Shown: positions 1 through 9,384 of the stretch, piece by piece
How the letters are laid out: every line of letters begins with the position of its first letter
How positions within the stretch are numbered: position 1 is the stretch's first letter
From: Pyropia yezoensis
Lineage: Eukaryota > Rhodophyta > Bangiophyceae > Bangiales > Bangiaceae
Assembly: GCA_009829735.1 (NCBI GenBank)
Contig: CM020618.1
Span: forward strand, 37,176,894-37,240,893
Direction of reading: 5' to 3'
DNA length: 64,000 nt
The notes under the pieces: model-generated
Database searches by the model: none
Seen by the model: the letters and a program-made list of their open reading frames with translations, nothing else
What the model was told of the DNA's origin: nothing
Program-made: the position numbers and the translations under genes

Positions 1-339
1 TGTCCAGACCGGATTGGGGCTTTCGAGCCCGCAGGCGCAGGGGGAATCCCTCTGACGCCTATTCCGGGTCGCCCCGAACAGGGGGCGACCCCTGTGACTC
101 CCAACGAGGGAGCCACACCATTCTCGGTGGGGCGTGCGCCCTTCACGGGGGAGTTTCCCCGGAATCGCCGGCGGCTACACCAAACGCGCCGCGCCAGACT
201 ATGGGCACTGAGGGTCAACTTACCCCAGTGCCACAGCGGCTGTTCCCTCAACGTGAGGTGCCGCCCAAGATCCAGGTAGCCCAACCCGGTCCTACCAGAG
301 GATCTTTGATTATGAGACCTACGCCCTCCACAACAAGTC
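1..339 (+). other. Leader or 5' gag region of element A
   Basis: There is no recognisable domain here. The frame starting at base 3 is open to a TGA at 351-353. It includes an ATG-led stretch beginning MGTEGQLTPVPQRL that looks protein-like. It is in a different frame from gag, so gag may once have started here and lost frame near 340-353. Alternatively this is a separate short ORF. Confidence 0.35.
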
Positions 340-1353
340 GTGGCGTATGGTCCTGACCAGGCCCGAGCCATGGGCCGTGCTAAGAAGAATGCACTTCACT
401 CTTTTGGGCACAAAGCGGAGTGGGATGGAACCCCCCCCCTCCGTGTCTTTGAGTTTCTACGTCGTTTCACAAAAGCCTGTGACGACAATGCCATAAGTGA
501 AGGCTTGGCTTTCTACATGCTAAAGGAGTTTACGAAGGGCGACCTGCGGACAGAACTTATGTCCGTCATGCCCAGCTCCTCAAGTGGAGGCGCTGGTGAG
601 GTGACGTCCTATTTGGAGCTCGTCAACTGGTTGTTGAGAGCCATGGTTGATGAAGCGGCGTTGGCTTCTCAAGTCGAGGAGTTTACGCAAGCCCATCAGG
701 AAGAGGCGGAGGACGAGTTGTCCTTTGCAGAGCGAGTTCGTAAGCTCAACAATCTTTGTGGGTTTCTTCATCCACAAGCTGTGGTGAAGAGTCGGTTTGT
801 GGAGGGACTGCATTGGTCAGTCCGGATGGAGACCCGGGAGCATAACACTGCCCGGGCGACCCTGGCCGAGTTGGCTAGGTTCGCTTACCGCAGAGGCGAG
901 TCCTACCGCAAGTTGCGGGAGGAACAACGCCTGGAGCGTCAGGCCGAGTTGGCCAAGGAACGTGAGGAGGCGTGCCAGGCCAGAGAGTTGAGAGAGGCGC
1001 GCCGAATCCGCAAGGAAAGGGTGGTAGCTGCCGTGGGAACTTCCCAGGGTATCTCTTCGTCTTCCCCAGTCGGGAAAACCCCTCCGGGAACTGACAATCG
1101 GTGTTGGAACTGCAACTCCGATGGACACTGGGCATATGATTGCCCCAAGTTGAGTAAACGCATCCAACAACTTGTTAGGAATGCGAGTAAGAAGTCGGCT
1201 ACGAACGAAGTACGCTCACGCCGCGAGGGTGGACCTCGACCGGTAGTGGCGGCCGCCACACCCTCGGCGGAGGAGGCGGACACGTCGTCCTCGGACTCGT
1301 CGTCTTCCCCTTTGCCCTCAGATTCGGACGCCAAGTCGGCGGGAAACGAATGA
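340..1353 (+). CDS. gag: Element A gag polyprotein
   Basis: About 337 residues if read from the GTG at 340; the first ATG in frame is at 370. The protein has the alpha-helical capsid look of Ty3/gypsy Gag, followed by a charged coiled-coil-like segment (about residues 185-230). A retroviral zinc knuckle CX2CX4HX4C follows at about residues 255-268 (CWNCNSDGHWAYDC), then an acidic Ser-rich tail. Gag forms the cytoplasmic particle and the knuckle binds the element RNA. It ends in TGA at 1351-1353, which overlaps an ATG in the pol frame (ATGA). A GGGAAAC heptamer lies six codon positions upstream. The start is uncertain because an upstream open frame could be the original N-terminus. Confidence 0.85.
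   Translation: MAYGPDQARAMGRAKKNALHSFGHKAEWDGTPPLRVFEFLRRFTKACDDNAISEGLAFYMLKEFTKGDLRTELMSVMPSSSSGGAGEVTSYLELVNWLLRAMVDEAALASQVEEFTQAHQEEAEDELSFAERVRKLNNLCGFLHPQAVVKSRFVEGLHWSVRMETREHNTARATLAELARFAYRRGESYRKLREEQRLERQAELAKEREEACQARELREARRIRKERVVAAVGTSQGISSSSPVGKTPPGTDNRCWNCNSDGHWAYDCPKLSKRIQQLVRNASKKSATNEVRSRREGGPRPVVAAATPSAEEADTSSSDSSSSPLPSDSDAKSAGNE
1341..1347 (+). promoter_or_regulatory. Candidate -1 ribosomal frameshift heptamer GGGAAAC (element A gag/pol)
   Basis: In the gag frame the bases read G GGA AAC, the canonical X XXY YYZ form. The gag stop follows three bases later. Slipping back one base enters exactly the pol frame. Such heptamers drive Gag-Pol fusion in many retroelements. 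The ATGA overlap just downstream is an alternative, reinitiation-type route. Confidence 0.6.
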
Positions 1354-2758
1354 CCGTTGGAGCTGGCCGTCCGAAGCTCACAACGGCAGCCTCGGCCAAG
1401 TGGGTCAAGAGGACGAACCAACCGTGCCGGATACTGCGGCGACCTAAGGGAGTCCGCCCACCTCGGGTAGGACTCCCCAAGAACGTAAACCCACGTCGGG
1501 TAATCGCGGTGCTGACGGGTGAGAACTTCCAGGTGGCTGGACGGGTGCAACTTGCCCCCGGCCGCGCTTGCTGTGCCCGTATCGTACTTGATACCGGGTC
1601 AGGAGCCTCCTTGATACGCAAGTCGCTATTACCAAAGGAGATGAGGCTCCAACGCTGGAAGTCTAAAGCTGACCATCTGATCGATATCAATGGTGGGGTA
1701 CTTCCCATCGTTGGTGCCGTGACCCTACCAACTAGGTTGGGGACCCATGAGGTCGACGTGACCTATGGAGTAGTTGAGAATGTATCGGTACCCCTGCTTC
1801 TGGGTACCCCTTATGTTGTAACTCAAGTGCCTTTGATTTGTGGCCCGGAGTACTGGGTCAAGTTGATGAATGGGGAAACCATCCCCATCCTTGGTAAGGG
1901 AAAGTCTGTGGCTCCTGTGACAGTCTCACAGTCGAAGCCTGTTTGCTCTGTGAGAGAAGGGTTTACTGCTACCCTGCGTTTAGCCCGTAAAGTCACGTTG
2001 CCCCCCAACTCGGTGGCGCACGTTGACGTTGTAACTGATTGTACGGGGAACGGGTTGGTGCACCCACACCCCCGTCTTGCTCGCAAGCACCAAGTGCATG
2101 TTGCCCTTGGCACAATGGACTCCAAAGCCGGAGTCCCGTGGAGGGTCCAGGTTATGTACCTGAGCTCGGCGCCCAAGTACTTCAAGTCGGGAGCCAAGTT
2201 CGGCTATATCGACCAACATGAGGGACCGGTAGTAGCGGTCACCCTCGACGCGGGCGCGAGTAGCAACCCGAAGTCCGGAAAGGAAAAGCCCCAAGCCAAG
2301 TCGGCCGCCTCTCCTCGGCCCCATGTGATCATGGAGGGTGTCCCACCCAGGTTTAGGGTTCAAGTTGAACGCCTCTTGGACCAATATCACAGGTTGTGGG
2401 ATGGTCAATTGGGACTCATGAGAGCCACCCAACACCGGATCGAGTTGAAGCCCGGTGCACCCCCTATACGCCAACAACCGTATAGGGGAGGACTCCGTTC
2501 AAGGGCCCTCGTTAAGGAGCAAGTTGCTCGCATGGAGGCCCTCGATGTGATCGAGGCCAGTAACGCCGAGTGGGCGAGTCCGGTGGTTATCGTCCCCAAA
2601 GTTGATGGGACCCCACGGTTCTGTATCGACTACCGTAAGCTCAACGAGAGCACGGTGAAGGACAGTTATCCCCTACCTAGGATGGACGACTGTCTGGACT
2701 CTCTGGGGGAGGCAAACGTGTTCTCTACCCTGGACTGTAACGCGGGGTACTGGCAAAT
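1350..2758 (+). pseudogene. pol: Element A pol, 5' part: protease and N-terminal half of reverse transcriptase
   Basis: The aspartic protease is recognised by VLDTGSGASLI (the D-T-G triad) at about residues 75-90. The RT N-terminal half shows the classical Ty3/gypsy series: VIEASNAEWASPVV, FCIDYRKLNE, YPLPRMDD, FSTLDCNAGYWQI. The reading frame is clean up to 2758, where element B's LTR begins. The open frame then runs 154 nt into LTR sequence and stops at 2912, so those last residues are not pol. The remainder resumes at 10232. Confidence 0.92.
2754..2758. repeat. Left target-site duplication CAAAT of element B
   Basis: CAAAT immediately precedes the LTR start TGTGAGG and recurs at 10232-10236 directly after the other LTR. 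Removing B and one copy restores a continuous RT frame, which confirms the junction. Confidence 0.95.
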
Positions 2759-3605
2759 TGTGAGGAACCACCCACACTTGGGCAGCCCTCAACGTACTCG
2801 TGATGGTGTCTGCGACCCGTGCCAGCCAATAGGGCGACTGGGTGCGGGGAAGAGGATGGAGGTGGTGACGGTGGTGGGTCTGGGGAAGAGGACGGCGCGA
2901 CGTCGGTGGTGATCGAGAGGGTTCAAAGGGTGAAGGTCGTCTTTGGTCCGTGTCTGTGGTTGCCCTTCCGGTCTCCCCCGGTGGCGCCGACACCAACGCA
3001 CTATATACTCGCGTCGGGGCACCCGAGGTGCCCCAAAGCATGCGTTTCCCCGTCGCTCCACCGGTAGGCACAAAACGGCCCAAAAACAAAGCATGGCTCT
3101 CAGAACAAAGCATGGGCGGGCGTGCGCACTAAAGGAGTGCAGCCCCAGTTTGCCCCAAACGAAGGGGTCCGGCGTGCGGCGCCTAGGGCGCCGCCCCAGC
3201 CGGCTCCGGACGCCAGTCGGCCCGAAGGTCCGAGAGGCGTGTAAGCACGATTCGATCGAGTCGGCCGAATCGGCCAGCCGGCTAGCCAGTCACATCGCTG
3301 CAATGCTGCAGCGAGGACATTTTAACGGACTCGCCAGCTGTGGCTGATGTGGCTCGTCATGGGTGCTGACGGTGGCGCCTTTCGACAGGCCATGATGGGC
3401 TGTCGATGGCTGCTGTCGTGCGGCCGGCAGACACCGTGAGACAGCGGCTGACTCATCTTGCGTCTGGAAGGTACACCGCGTCATGCTCCACAATACAAGG
3501 AGTTGATCCATGTTGCCAGGAGTTGATTCGGCAGGATCTGTAAGGAGAGGTCCCAGATATTATCCCTTAAGTATTAGGCATGGGATTAGGGGGGAAATCC
3601 TTACA
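2759..3605 (-). repeat. 3' LTR of element B (copy 1)
   Basis: 847 bp, with plus-strand ends TGTGAGG and CCTTACA. It matches copies at 9385-10231 and 19232-20078. On the element's strand it begins TGTAAGGA. A TATATA box (plus 3002-3007) sits about 600 nt in, so U3 is about 600 nt and R-U5 about 220-250 nt. Confidence 0.95.
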
Positions 3606-3617
3606 CCTCTCCCCCTT
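3606..3617 (-). other. Polypurine tract of element B
   Basis: On the minus strand AAGGGGGAGAGG abuts the 3' LTR start TGTAAGG. This is the expected position of the plus-strand DNA primer in an LTR retrotransposon. Confidence 0.85.
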
Positions 3618-6600
3618 AGGACGTGCGTCGAAGGAAGGCGTCGAGAACCTCAGGTGCGTTGTCGAGGTCTTGCGTGGTTAGCCAGGTGTTCTCACTGACA
3701 TCGCAGCCTTTCCACTTGACCAGGTACTGCAGTCGTCCACGGCGTTTTCGTGACCGAATAATGGAGTCCACTTCGTACTCAACCGATCCGTCCGGAAATG
3801 CTACCGGAGCTGGAGCGGGAGGAAGTCGACCATACGGATCAGCGTTGTACGGCTTGAGTAGACTGGCGTGAAAGGCATTGTGCACCTTTCGATCAAGGAC
3901 TGCTTGAGGCAGATCCAGACGGAACGTAACATCATTGATGTTTTCAGTGACTCGGTATGGTCCCGAAAACTTGGGCATCAACTTGCGAGCGCCCTGGAAG
4001 GCGTCCGGCATAAGGTCCTTGGTGCTCAGGAGCACGAGGTCGTCGACAGCGATCGTACATGGTCGGCGTCGACGGTTAGCGTACGCCGAGCGCGTCTCAT
4101 TGGCCTTCTTGATAGCGGTAATGGCAGTCTCCTGAGCTTTTTGCAGACTGCTTAGCCAATCTGAGACTGCTGGTAGTTTCGATTCCTTGCTCTCGACGAT
4201 GTCGACAGGTACTGTCCTTGGTTCAAAGCCGTAGTTCAGGAAGAATGGGGAGTACGTCGTGACCGCATTGGGTGACCGGTTGTAAGCTACTTCTGCAGCA
4301 ACAAGGAAGAGGTCCCAATCACCCTGATGATGGTTCACGAAGTTTCGCAGGATTTCTTCAATCTTCTTGTTCATGATCTCGGTTTGTCCGTCCGTCTGGG
4401 GATGATAGGCTGAAGATGCCTTGATCTTGACCTTGAGAATTTCGGTGAGCGACTGCCAGAAGTTGGAGAAGAAGATACGGTCTCGGTCGCCGACGACGTC
4501 GGATGGTAGACCGTGATGACGGTAGACGTGATCATGGTAGAGTTGCGCTACGACTGGTGCAGTACAGTCGGGCTTCATTGGTGCTAGTCGAATCATCTTC
4601 GACAGTTTGTCCACAATGACGTAAATGCCATTGTGGCCCCTTTGGGTCAGTGGAAGAGGGGTGATAAAGTCCATGGAGACACTTGCCCATCGTTGGTTCG
4701 GTGGATCTAGTGGTTTGAGGTGACCCAGAGGTGAATGGGTGCCAGCTTTGTTCCGCTGGCACAAATCACATGATTGTACGTATCTTTGGATGTCCTTCCG
4801 CATTGTCTTCCAGTAGTATTTGGAAGCAATAGCGTTGGTGGTTTTCTTAACTCCCACATGTCCTTGGCTTGGGATGTCGTGGTAGTCATGGAGTAGTCTT
4901 TGGCGTAGAGTACCAACGGGGATGCACGTACGGTCACCTCGCTTCAACAACCTCATGTGAAGCCGGTAGGGAGATACCGGGTCTTTGACTAGGTCGGCAA
5001 ACTCGGGATCCGCGTTGTACTCTTGGTCTAGGGTGGCAAGGTCTTGATCACTTTGGCTTATGGTCATGAGGTTGTTGATTTCAGTTTTCTTGGGTAGGCT
5101 TTCGATGGTCTTGGTTAGCACGCGACTAAGGAGATCTTGATTGGGAGCGTGCTTATCGGGGGCGTCTAGTGGTTGCCTTGAAAGAGCATCAGCTACGGGG
5201 TTGGAAGTGCCCTTGATGGGGATGATCTTGAAATCGAATTGCTCCAACAGCTCTAGCCACTTGACTTGGCGGTCGTTGAGCTTCTCTTGGGTTTTCAAGT
5301 ACCTTAGGGACTCATGGTCGGTTTGCACCTCGAACGACCTTCCATGGAGGTAGCAGCGCCAGTGTCGAATGGCTTGTACAACTGCGAGCAGTTCGCGCTC
5401 ACGGATACTGTAGCGCTGTTCGTGGATGTTCAGCGTCAATGAGAAGTAGGCCACTGGGCGTCGTCCTTTTCCGTCATCTTGTTCAAAGACAGCGCCAACA
5501 GCATACCCACTGGCATCTGTGGCGACGAAGATTGGGTACCTCTTGTCGAATGGCCTCAGTACTGGTGCACTTGTCGTCAGGGTTTGTAGTTGCTCAAAAG
5601 CCTTCTGGCCGTCAGAGTTCCATTCGAAGTCGACGTTCCCAGTATGCCTTGTGAGGGGTGCAGCCACGGATGCCATTCCCTTAATAAATCGACGATAGAA
5701 GTTGACCATGCCGAGGAAAGATTGCACATCTTTTTTGCTCTGTGGCGTTGCCCATGATCGAATGGCTTGGACCTTGTAGTCCTCCATAGAGAAGCCTTCG
5801 TTGGAAATGACATGGCCGAGGTAGTCCACAGTTGTTCGCGCAAATTGGCATTTGCTGAGTTTGGCGTAGAGCTTATGCTCTCGCAGCTTGTCCAGGGCTT
5901 GCCTTAGGTGCTTTAGATGATCTTCGTAAGCTTCACTGTAGACCAGGATGTCGTCGAGGTAGACGCAGATAAACTCGTAGAGATAGGGTCGGAAGACGTC
6001 ATTCATGAGGTTCATGAAGACCGCGGGGACATTTGTTAGCCCAAAGGGTAGCACGGTAAATTCGTAGAACCCGTATTTTGTTCGGAACGCCGTCAGTGGG
6101 ATAGTATCAGGGTCAAGCCGGATCTGGTGGTAACCTGATCGGAGATCGATCTTCGTGAAGTACTTGGCCTTTCGCAGTTGGTCGAAGATGTCGTCAATTC
6201 TTGGTAAGGGATATGCGTTCTTGATAGTGGCTTTGTTCAATGCTCGATAATCGATGCACATTCGCCAGCCACCGTCCTTCTTTGCGGCAAAGAGTACAGA
6301 AGAGCCCCACGGTGAGGCACTTGGTTGGATGAACCCCTTTCGTATGAGGGTTGCAAGTTGTGTCTTGAGTTCATCGAGTTCCCATTCAGATAGGCGATAA
6401 ATGCCACTGCGACGTGGTTGAGCGTCCTCCGAAAGCTTGACGCTAAACTTGTGACTGCGTTCAGGAGGAAGTCCATCGAGAAGCTCTTCCGGGAAGACGT
6501 CGGCGTACTCGTTGAGAATCTCTTGGACGTCATTCTTGTCTTCAGCTTCTCCCATTTTGATCGCATTGATGTCAAAGGTGCTGGAAGGATCTTCGGATTG

Positions 6601-7146
6601 CAGGTAAATGGCGAAGACAGGTACTTTTTGAATAAGGCCCTTGGCGAGGCGTTGCCTACTAATCAGGCCATGGGGTTTCTTGAGGGAGGCAGTGATGGAG
6701 ATGTTCTTTTGGTTAAACTTGAAGGAGATCTTGTTCTTCTTGTTGTTGATTTTGGCGTCCTTGTCGTCACGCCATTTCTTTCCGAGGATGATGTCGTACG
6801 CGCTTAGGTCGCATACAGCAAACCGAAGACGTTCTTGGTATGGGCCGATGTGAATCTCTAAGTGTTCAATGGTCTCTGCGAGGACGTGGGAGCGACCATC
6901 GGGCATGTTAGCCGCGAAGTCCGTTTCTTTCGTGGTCACATTCAGGGTATTCACGAGGCGCCTTGATACGACGTTAATGGGAGATCCGTCGTCAAACAGC
7001 ACCTTAACAAGATGTCCATTGACAGAGGCAGTAGAAAGCAGAAGCCCGAGACGCGAGCCTTCAAATGGTGACGACATGTTTTCAGGAACCGAAGAAGCGT
7101 CTGGCACCGGTTTTGATGACGGTTGCTGCTTCAGTTCTGCTGGCCT
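3616..7146 (-). CDS. pol: Element B pol polyprotein (PR-RT-RNaseH-IN-chromodomain), intact
   Basis: About 1176 residues if entered by -1 frameshift at 7146; a GTG at 7107 and an ATG at 7077 also lie in frame. Domains in order: aspartic protease with an unusual D-D-G triad (VLFDDGSPINVV); RT with MCIDYRALNK, KIDLRSGYHQI, LPFGLTNVPAVF and the catalytic YLDDILV; RNase H with ATDASGYAVGAV and TDHESLRYL; integrase with an HHCC zinc site (CDLCQRNK) and DDE residues in MDFITPLP, GDRDRIFF and the E of QTEIMNKK; and a C-terminal chromodomain (YEVDSIIRSR…YLVKWKG…TW). It makes and integrates the cDNA. The chromodomain would steer integration to marked chromatin. The stop lies about 10 bp before the 3' LTR, inside the polypurine tract. 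Confidence 0.95.
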   Translation of the reverse strand, partial: RPAELKQQPSSKPVPDASSVPENMSSPFEGSRLGLLLSTASVNGHLVKVLFDDGSPINVVSRRLVNTLNVTTKETDFAANMPDGRSHVLAETIEHLEIHIGPYQERLRFAVCDLSAYDIILGKKWRDDKDAKINNKKNKISFKFNQKNISITASLKKPHGLISRQRLAKGLIQKVPVFAIYLQSEDPSSTFDINAIKMGEAEDKNDVQEILNEYADVFPEELLDGLPPERSHKFSVKLSEDAQPRRSGIYRLSEWELDELKTQLATLIRKGFIQPSASPWGSSVLFAAKKDGGWRMCIDYRALNKATIKNAYPLPRIDDIFDQLRKAKYFTKIDLRSGYHQIRLDPDTIPLTAFRTKYGFYEFTVLPFGLTNVPAVFMNLMNDVFRPYLYEFICVYLDDILVYSEAYEDHLKHLRQALDKLREHKLYAKLSKCQFARTTVDYLGHVISNEGFSMEDYKVQAIRSWATPQSKKDVQSFLGMVNFYRRFIKGMASVAAPLTRHTGNVDFEWNSDGQKAFEQLQTLTTSAPVLRPFDKRYPIFVATDASGYAVGAVFEQDDGKGRRPVAYFSLTLNIHEQRYSIRERELLAVVQAIRHWRCYLHGRSFEVQTDHESLRYLKTQEKLNDRQVKWLELLEQFDFKIIPIKGTSNPVADALSRQPLDAPDKHAPNQDLLSRVLTKTIESLPKKTEINNLMTISQSDQDLATLDQEYNADPEFADLVKDPVSPYRLHMRLLKRGDRTCIPVGTLRQRLLHDYHDIPSQGHVGVKKTTNAIASKYYWKTMRKDIQRYVQSCDLCQRNKAGTHSPLGHLKPLDPPNQRWASVSMDFITPLPLTQRGHNGIYVIVDKLSKMIRLAPMKPDCTAPVVAQLYHDHVYRHHGLPSDVVGDRDRIFFSNFWQSLTEILKVKIKASSAYHPQTDGQTEIMNKKIEEILRNFVNHHQGDWDLFLVAAEVAYNRSPNAVTTYSPFFLNYGFEPRTVPVDIVESKESKLPAVSDWLSSLQKAQETAITAIKKANETRSAYANRRRRPCTIAVDDLVLLSTKDLMPDAFQGARKLMPKFSGPYRVTENINDVTFRLDLPQAVLDRKVHNAFHASLLKPYNADPYGRLPPAPAPVAFPDGSVEYEVDSIIRSRKRRGRLQYLVKWKGCDVSENTWLTTQDLDNAPEVLDAFLRRTS

Positions 7147-8000
7147 TTTGGGCAGTCCTTGGCCATATGTCCTTTCTCACGGCAGCGGAGGCAGAGGCCT
7201 CCACGCATGCAGCGCTGACGCTCTTCAGGCGTGAGTTTCTCGATTTTGATGCTGGAGATTTCCATGGGAATGACACCCGTCGTGGATGGCCTCGCAGATG
7301 TGCCGCCGAGGTGCGTCGAGGCACCAGCCTTGGCAGCCTCCACGCGCAGAGCGTCAGTCATGACAGATTCAAGATCCGAGTAGGTCTTGAGACAAAGAGC
7401 CTGCCAGATGTCCCGCTTCCAGCCTCGGGTGTAGCGGTCAATCTTCTCGGCTTCCGTGATGTCAGGGATGTCCAAGAGGACGCTCAGAAACGTCCTGTTA
7501 AACGTTCCGACGTCTTTGATTTGGCGCCACGAGTGCAGCTTGTCTCGTGCCGCTTGTGTCTTGTTCAGTGGACTGAAGCGGCGAATTAGAGCAGAACGGA
7601 AGGATTCCCAGTTCGGGACAGCTGTAGTCTGACAGTAGACCTTCCACCAGTCGAACGCTTCGCCGTCGAGGAAGGTACAAGCAATACTGCACGCATCGTC
7701 GGGGTCACTCAGTCGCACATAGAAATCCATATGCGAGCACCACGCTTCAACCGTCCCAGGTTTACCGGAGAAAGCCACGGGTTTGTTCGGCCTCGCGGAT
7801 TTCATGCCACTAGTAGTGGCCCTGGCCTTGGCTTCGGACAGTTGCTGCTTAGCGTCGGCTAGTTCCATCTTATGAGCCTCGAGTTGTTCGCTCATTTGCG
7901 CGACAAACGCTGTAAGCTGGGTCCAGGCTTCCATGGTCGGTGCGTTCGAGCCCGAGCCCGGATTGGCCGGGTTGACACCCCCTGGGATTGGTACATCCAT
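7131..8000 (-). CDS. gag: Element B gag
   Basis: 289 residues from the ATG at 8000. An N-terminal coiled-coil stretch (about residues 24-60) precedes the capsid-like helical region with the typical gag motif FDWWKVY…FRSALIRRF. A CX2CX4HX4C knuckle near the C-terminus (CLRCREKGHMAKDC) binds RNA. It ends at TGA 7131-7133. Pol lies in the -1 frame and overlaps this end. The zinc-finger ORF lies 347 nt upstream on the same strand. Confidence 0.93.
   Translation of the reverse strand: MDVPIPGGVNPANPGSGSNAPTMEAWTQLTAFVAQMSEQLEAHKMELADAKQQLSEAKARATTSGMKSARPNKPVAFSGKPGTVEAWCSHMDFYVRLSDPDDACSIACTFLDGEAFDWWKVYCQTTAVPNWESFRSALIRRFSPLNKTQAARDKLHSWRQIKDVGTFNRTFLSVLLDIPDITEAEKIDRYTRGWKRDIWQALCLKTYSDLESVMTDALRVEAAKAGASTHLGGTSARPSTTGVIPMEISSIKIEKLTPEERQRCMRGGLCLRCREKGHMAKDCPKGQQN
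7146..7152 (-). promoter_or_regulatory. Candidate -1 frameshift heptamer CCCAAAA (element B gag/pol)
   Basis: In the gag frame it reads C CCA AAA, just after the last zinc-knuckle cysteine and 12 nt before the gag stop. One-base backward slippage leads into the long pol frame with no intervening stop. I did not test for a downstream pseudoknot. Confidence 0.65.
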
Positions 8001-8347
8001 GGTGTCTTGGGTTCAAGTCCGAGGCAAACAAACTTACAACCCAGATTTCACAAGACTTGCTTGGGGAGGACCCCAAGGAAGATCTCGGAGATGTGGGATA
8101 GGAGTTTGTCTGCAGCAGTAGTGGTGTACACGATTTGGATAAGTGCTGCGCTAGTTGCTGCAACGCTCCAAATGATGTACAGCACTACTTCGAGAAGCAC
8201 AAGAAATTCGGTTGAAATCACACAAACGGATTATTCAGAAGCGTCCGTGCACAGGCCCGAGTCGGGTCGTGTCGGATTTCCAAGCGGGGGGGATCAATGG
8301 GGGAAAATCGGGCTCCTAGGCCAGATCCAGGGGCGTGTCAACAGGTG
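8001..8347 (-). other. Spacer between zinc-finger ORF and gag of element B
   Basis: No supported ORF. This is probably the gag leader; it is longer than a typical intergenic gap in a retroelement, which leaves room for an internal promoter or a splice acceptor for gag. Confidence 0.4.
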
Positions 8348-9145
8348 TCAATCGGTGCGGCGCGCCAGCGTGCGGTGATGATCCTTGCCACGTGTGTGCC
8401 GCTCGAAATGTTCCACCGACTCAAATTCGCGACCGCAGGGTTCGCAACGGGGAAGGGTGTCCGGGCGGTTAATTACGTATCGGTGGCGACGGGATCCGCG
8501 GTGATCATGCAGCACAGTGAGGCTGTTGCACCGCACACCGCACGGATTGCAAAGGAATTTCCGTTGCGCCCCACGGTGGCTCTTGGCAATTCGGCGTTGC
8601 TCACGCTGCTCAACCGCGCGCGCGGTGGTTGGCTTGATGTGACCAATCACCGGTGGCGGCGGGGCGGTGTAACGGCGCCCCGATTCTTGGGGGGGCAGGA
8701 ACAGGCGACGGTTGACGCGGGCTGCCGTGTCCTTGGTGGCAGGGCCCTTGCCCTTGCCCGAGAGGGGGGGCTTGGGTGCGGCCCGGCCCGCCGAGGCGAG
8801 GCGGACTGGGACCGCCGGGGTAGGAATCGAGTGGGCGCCCGCCGGGGGGTTGTGTGCCCTCGGGCGGGCGTGTGCCTGCGGGGAGCCGCGTGCCGACGGG
8901 GGGCCGCGTGCCGATGGGGGGCCGCGTGCCGACGGGGGGCCGCGTGCCGACGGACCGTGGGCCGTGAAGGAGCCACGGGTCGTCGGGGGTGCGCGGACCG
9001 TCGGGGGTGCGCGGATCGTCGAGGGTGTGCGCACCGGGGGGGTGCCACGGGACGTGGACCCGGTATCGCGCGCCGAGGCCGCCGAGGAAGTCGGGCCGGC
9101 CGCCAGTGCTGAGGAAGAGTATTCCGAATCTGATGTGGATCTCAC
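8348..9145 (-). CDS. Accessory ORF of element B with two U1/matrin-type C2H2 zinc fingers
   Basis: About 265 residues, on the same strand as gag-pol, between the primer-binding site and gag. The C-terminal third holds two fingers of the spacing CX2CX12HX5H, starting CNPCGVRCN and CEPCGREFE. That spacing is typical of U1-C/matrin/JAZ fingers, which often bind double-stranded or structured RNA. The N-terminal two thirds is Pro/Arg/Gly-rich low complexity with a tandem six-residue repeat (about ARGPPS, near 8886-8952). There is no ATG anywhere in the frame, and a TGA lies three codons upstream of the GTG at 9145. Translation therefore needs a non-AUG start or an ATG supplied by splicing from the leader. 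The function in the element is unknown. Packaging, RNA handling or host interaction are guesses. Confidence 0.65.
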   Translation of the reverse strand: MRSTSDSEYSSSALAAGPTSSAASARDTGSTSRGTPPVRTPSTIRAPPTVRAPPTTRGSFTAHGPSARGPPSARGPPSARGPPSARGSPQAHARPRAHNPPAGAHSIPTPAVPVRLASAGRAAPKPPLSGKGKGPATKDTAARVNRRLFLPPQESGRRYTAPPPPVIGHIKPTTARAVEQREQRRIAKSHRGAQRKFLCNPCGVRCNSLTVLHDHRGSRRHRYVINRPDTLPRCEPCGREFESVEHFERHTRGKDHHRTLARRTD

Positions 9146-9370
9146 TGGGATTCAACAATCGGTTGACCAAAAGAAAAATTCCGTGAAAAAAAAACCACAA
9201 GGGTTGTGTCAGGAAATTGTTCGTTCGGTGTGATTCGTGGAACCCGCTACGTTCGTATTACAATGCCCGTGGCAAGCCGAACGTAGGGGGCAACACGACT
9301 GCACAATCGCAGGGAGAGCCAAATCAAAAACGGAATCGCAAGTCACCGCCAGGTAGAAAAGCCAAACTAT

Positions 9371-9382
9371 CGGAAGCTACCA
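9371..9382 (-). other. Primer-binding site of element B
   Basis: On the minus strand TGGTAGCTTCCG begins two bases after the 5' LTR end. TGG pairs with a tRNA CCA tail. The implied acceptor ends in U72 with A73 before CCA, which suits an initiator methionine tRNA, but no matching tRNA gene is in the window. Confidence 0.75.
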
Positions 9383-9384
9383 CA

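Noticed and set aside
2943..3347. 134-codon ORF that recurs in two LTR copies (shorter in the third)
   Set aside because: It lies wholly within the LTR, on the strand opposite to element B transcription, and recurs only because the LTR is repeated. The solo-LTR copy interrupts it with a stop.
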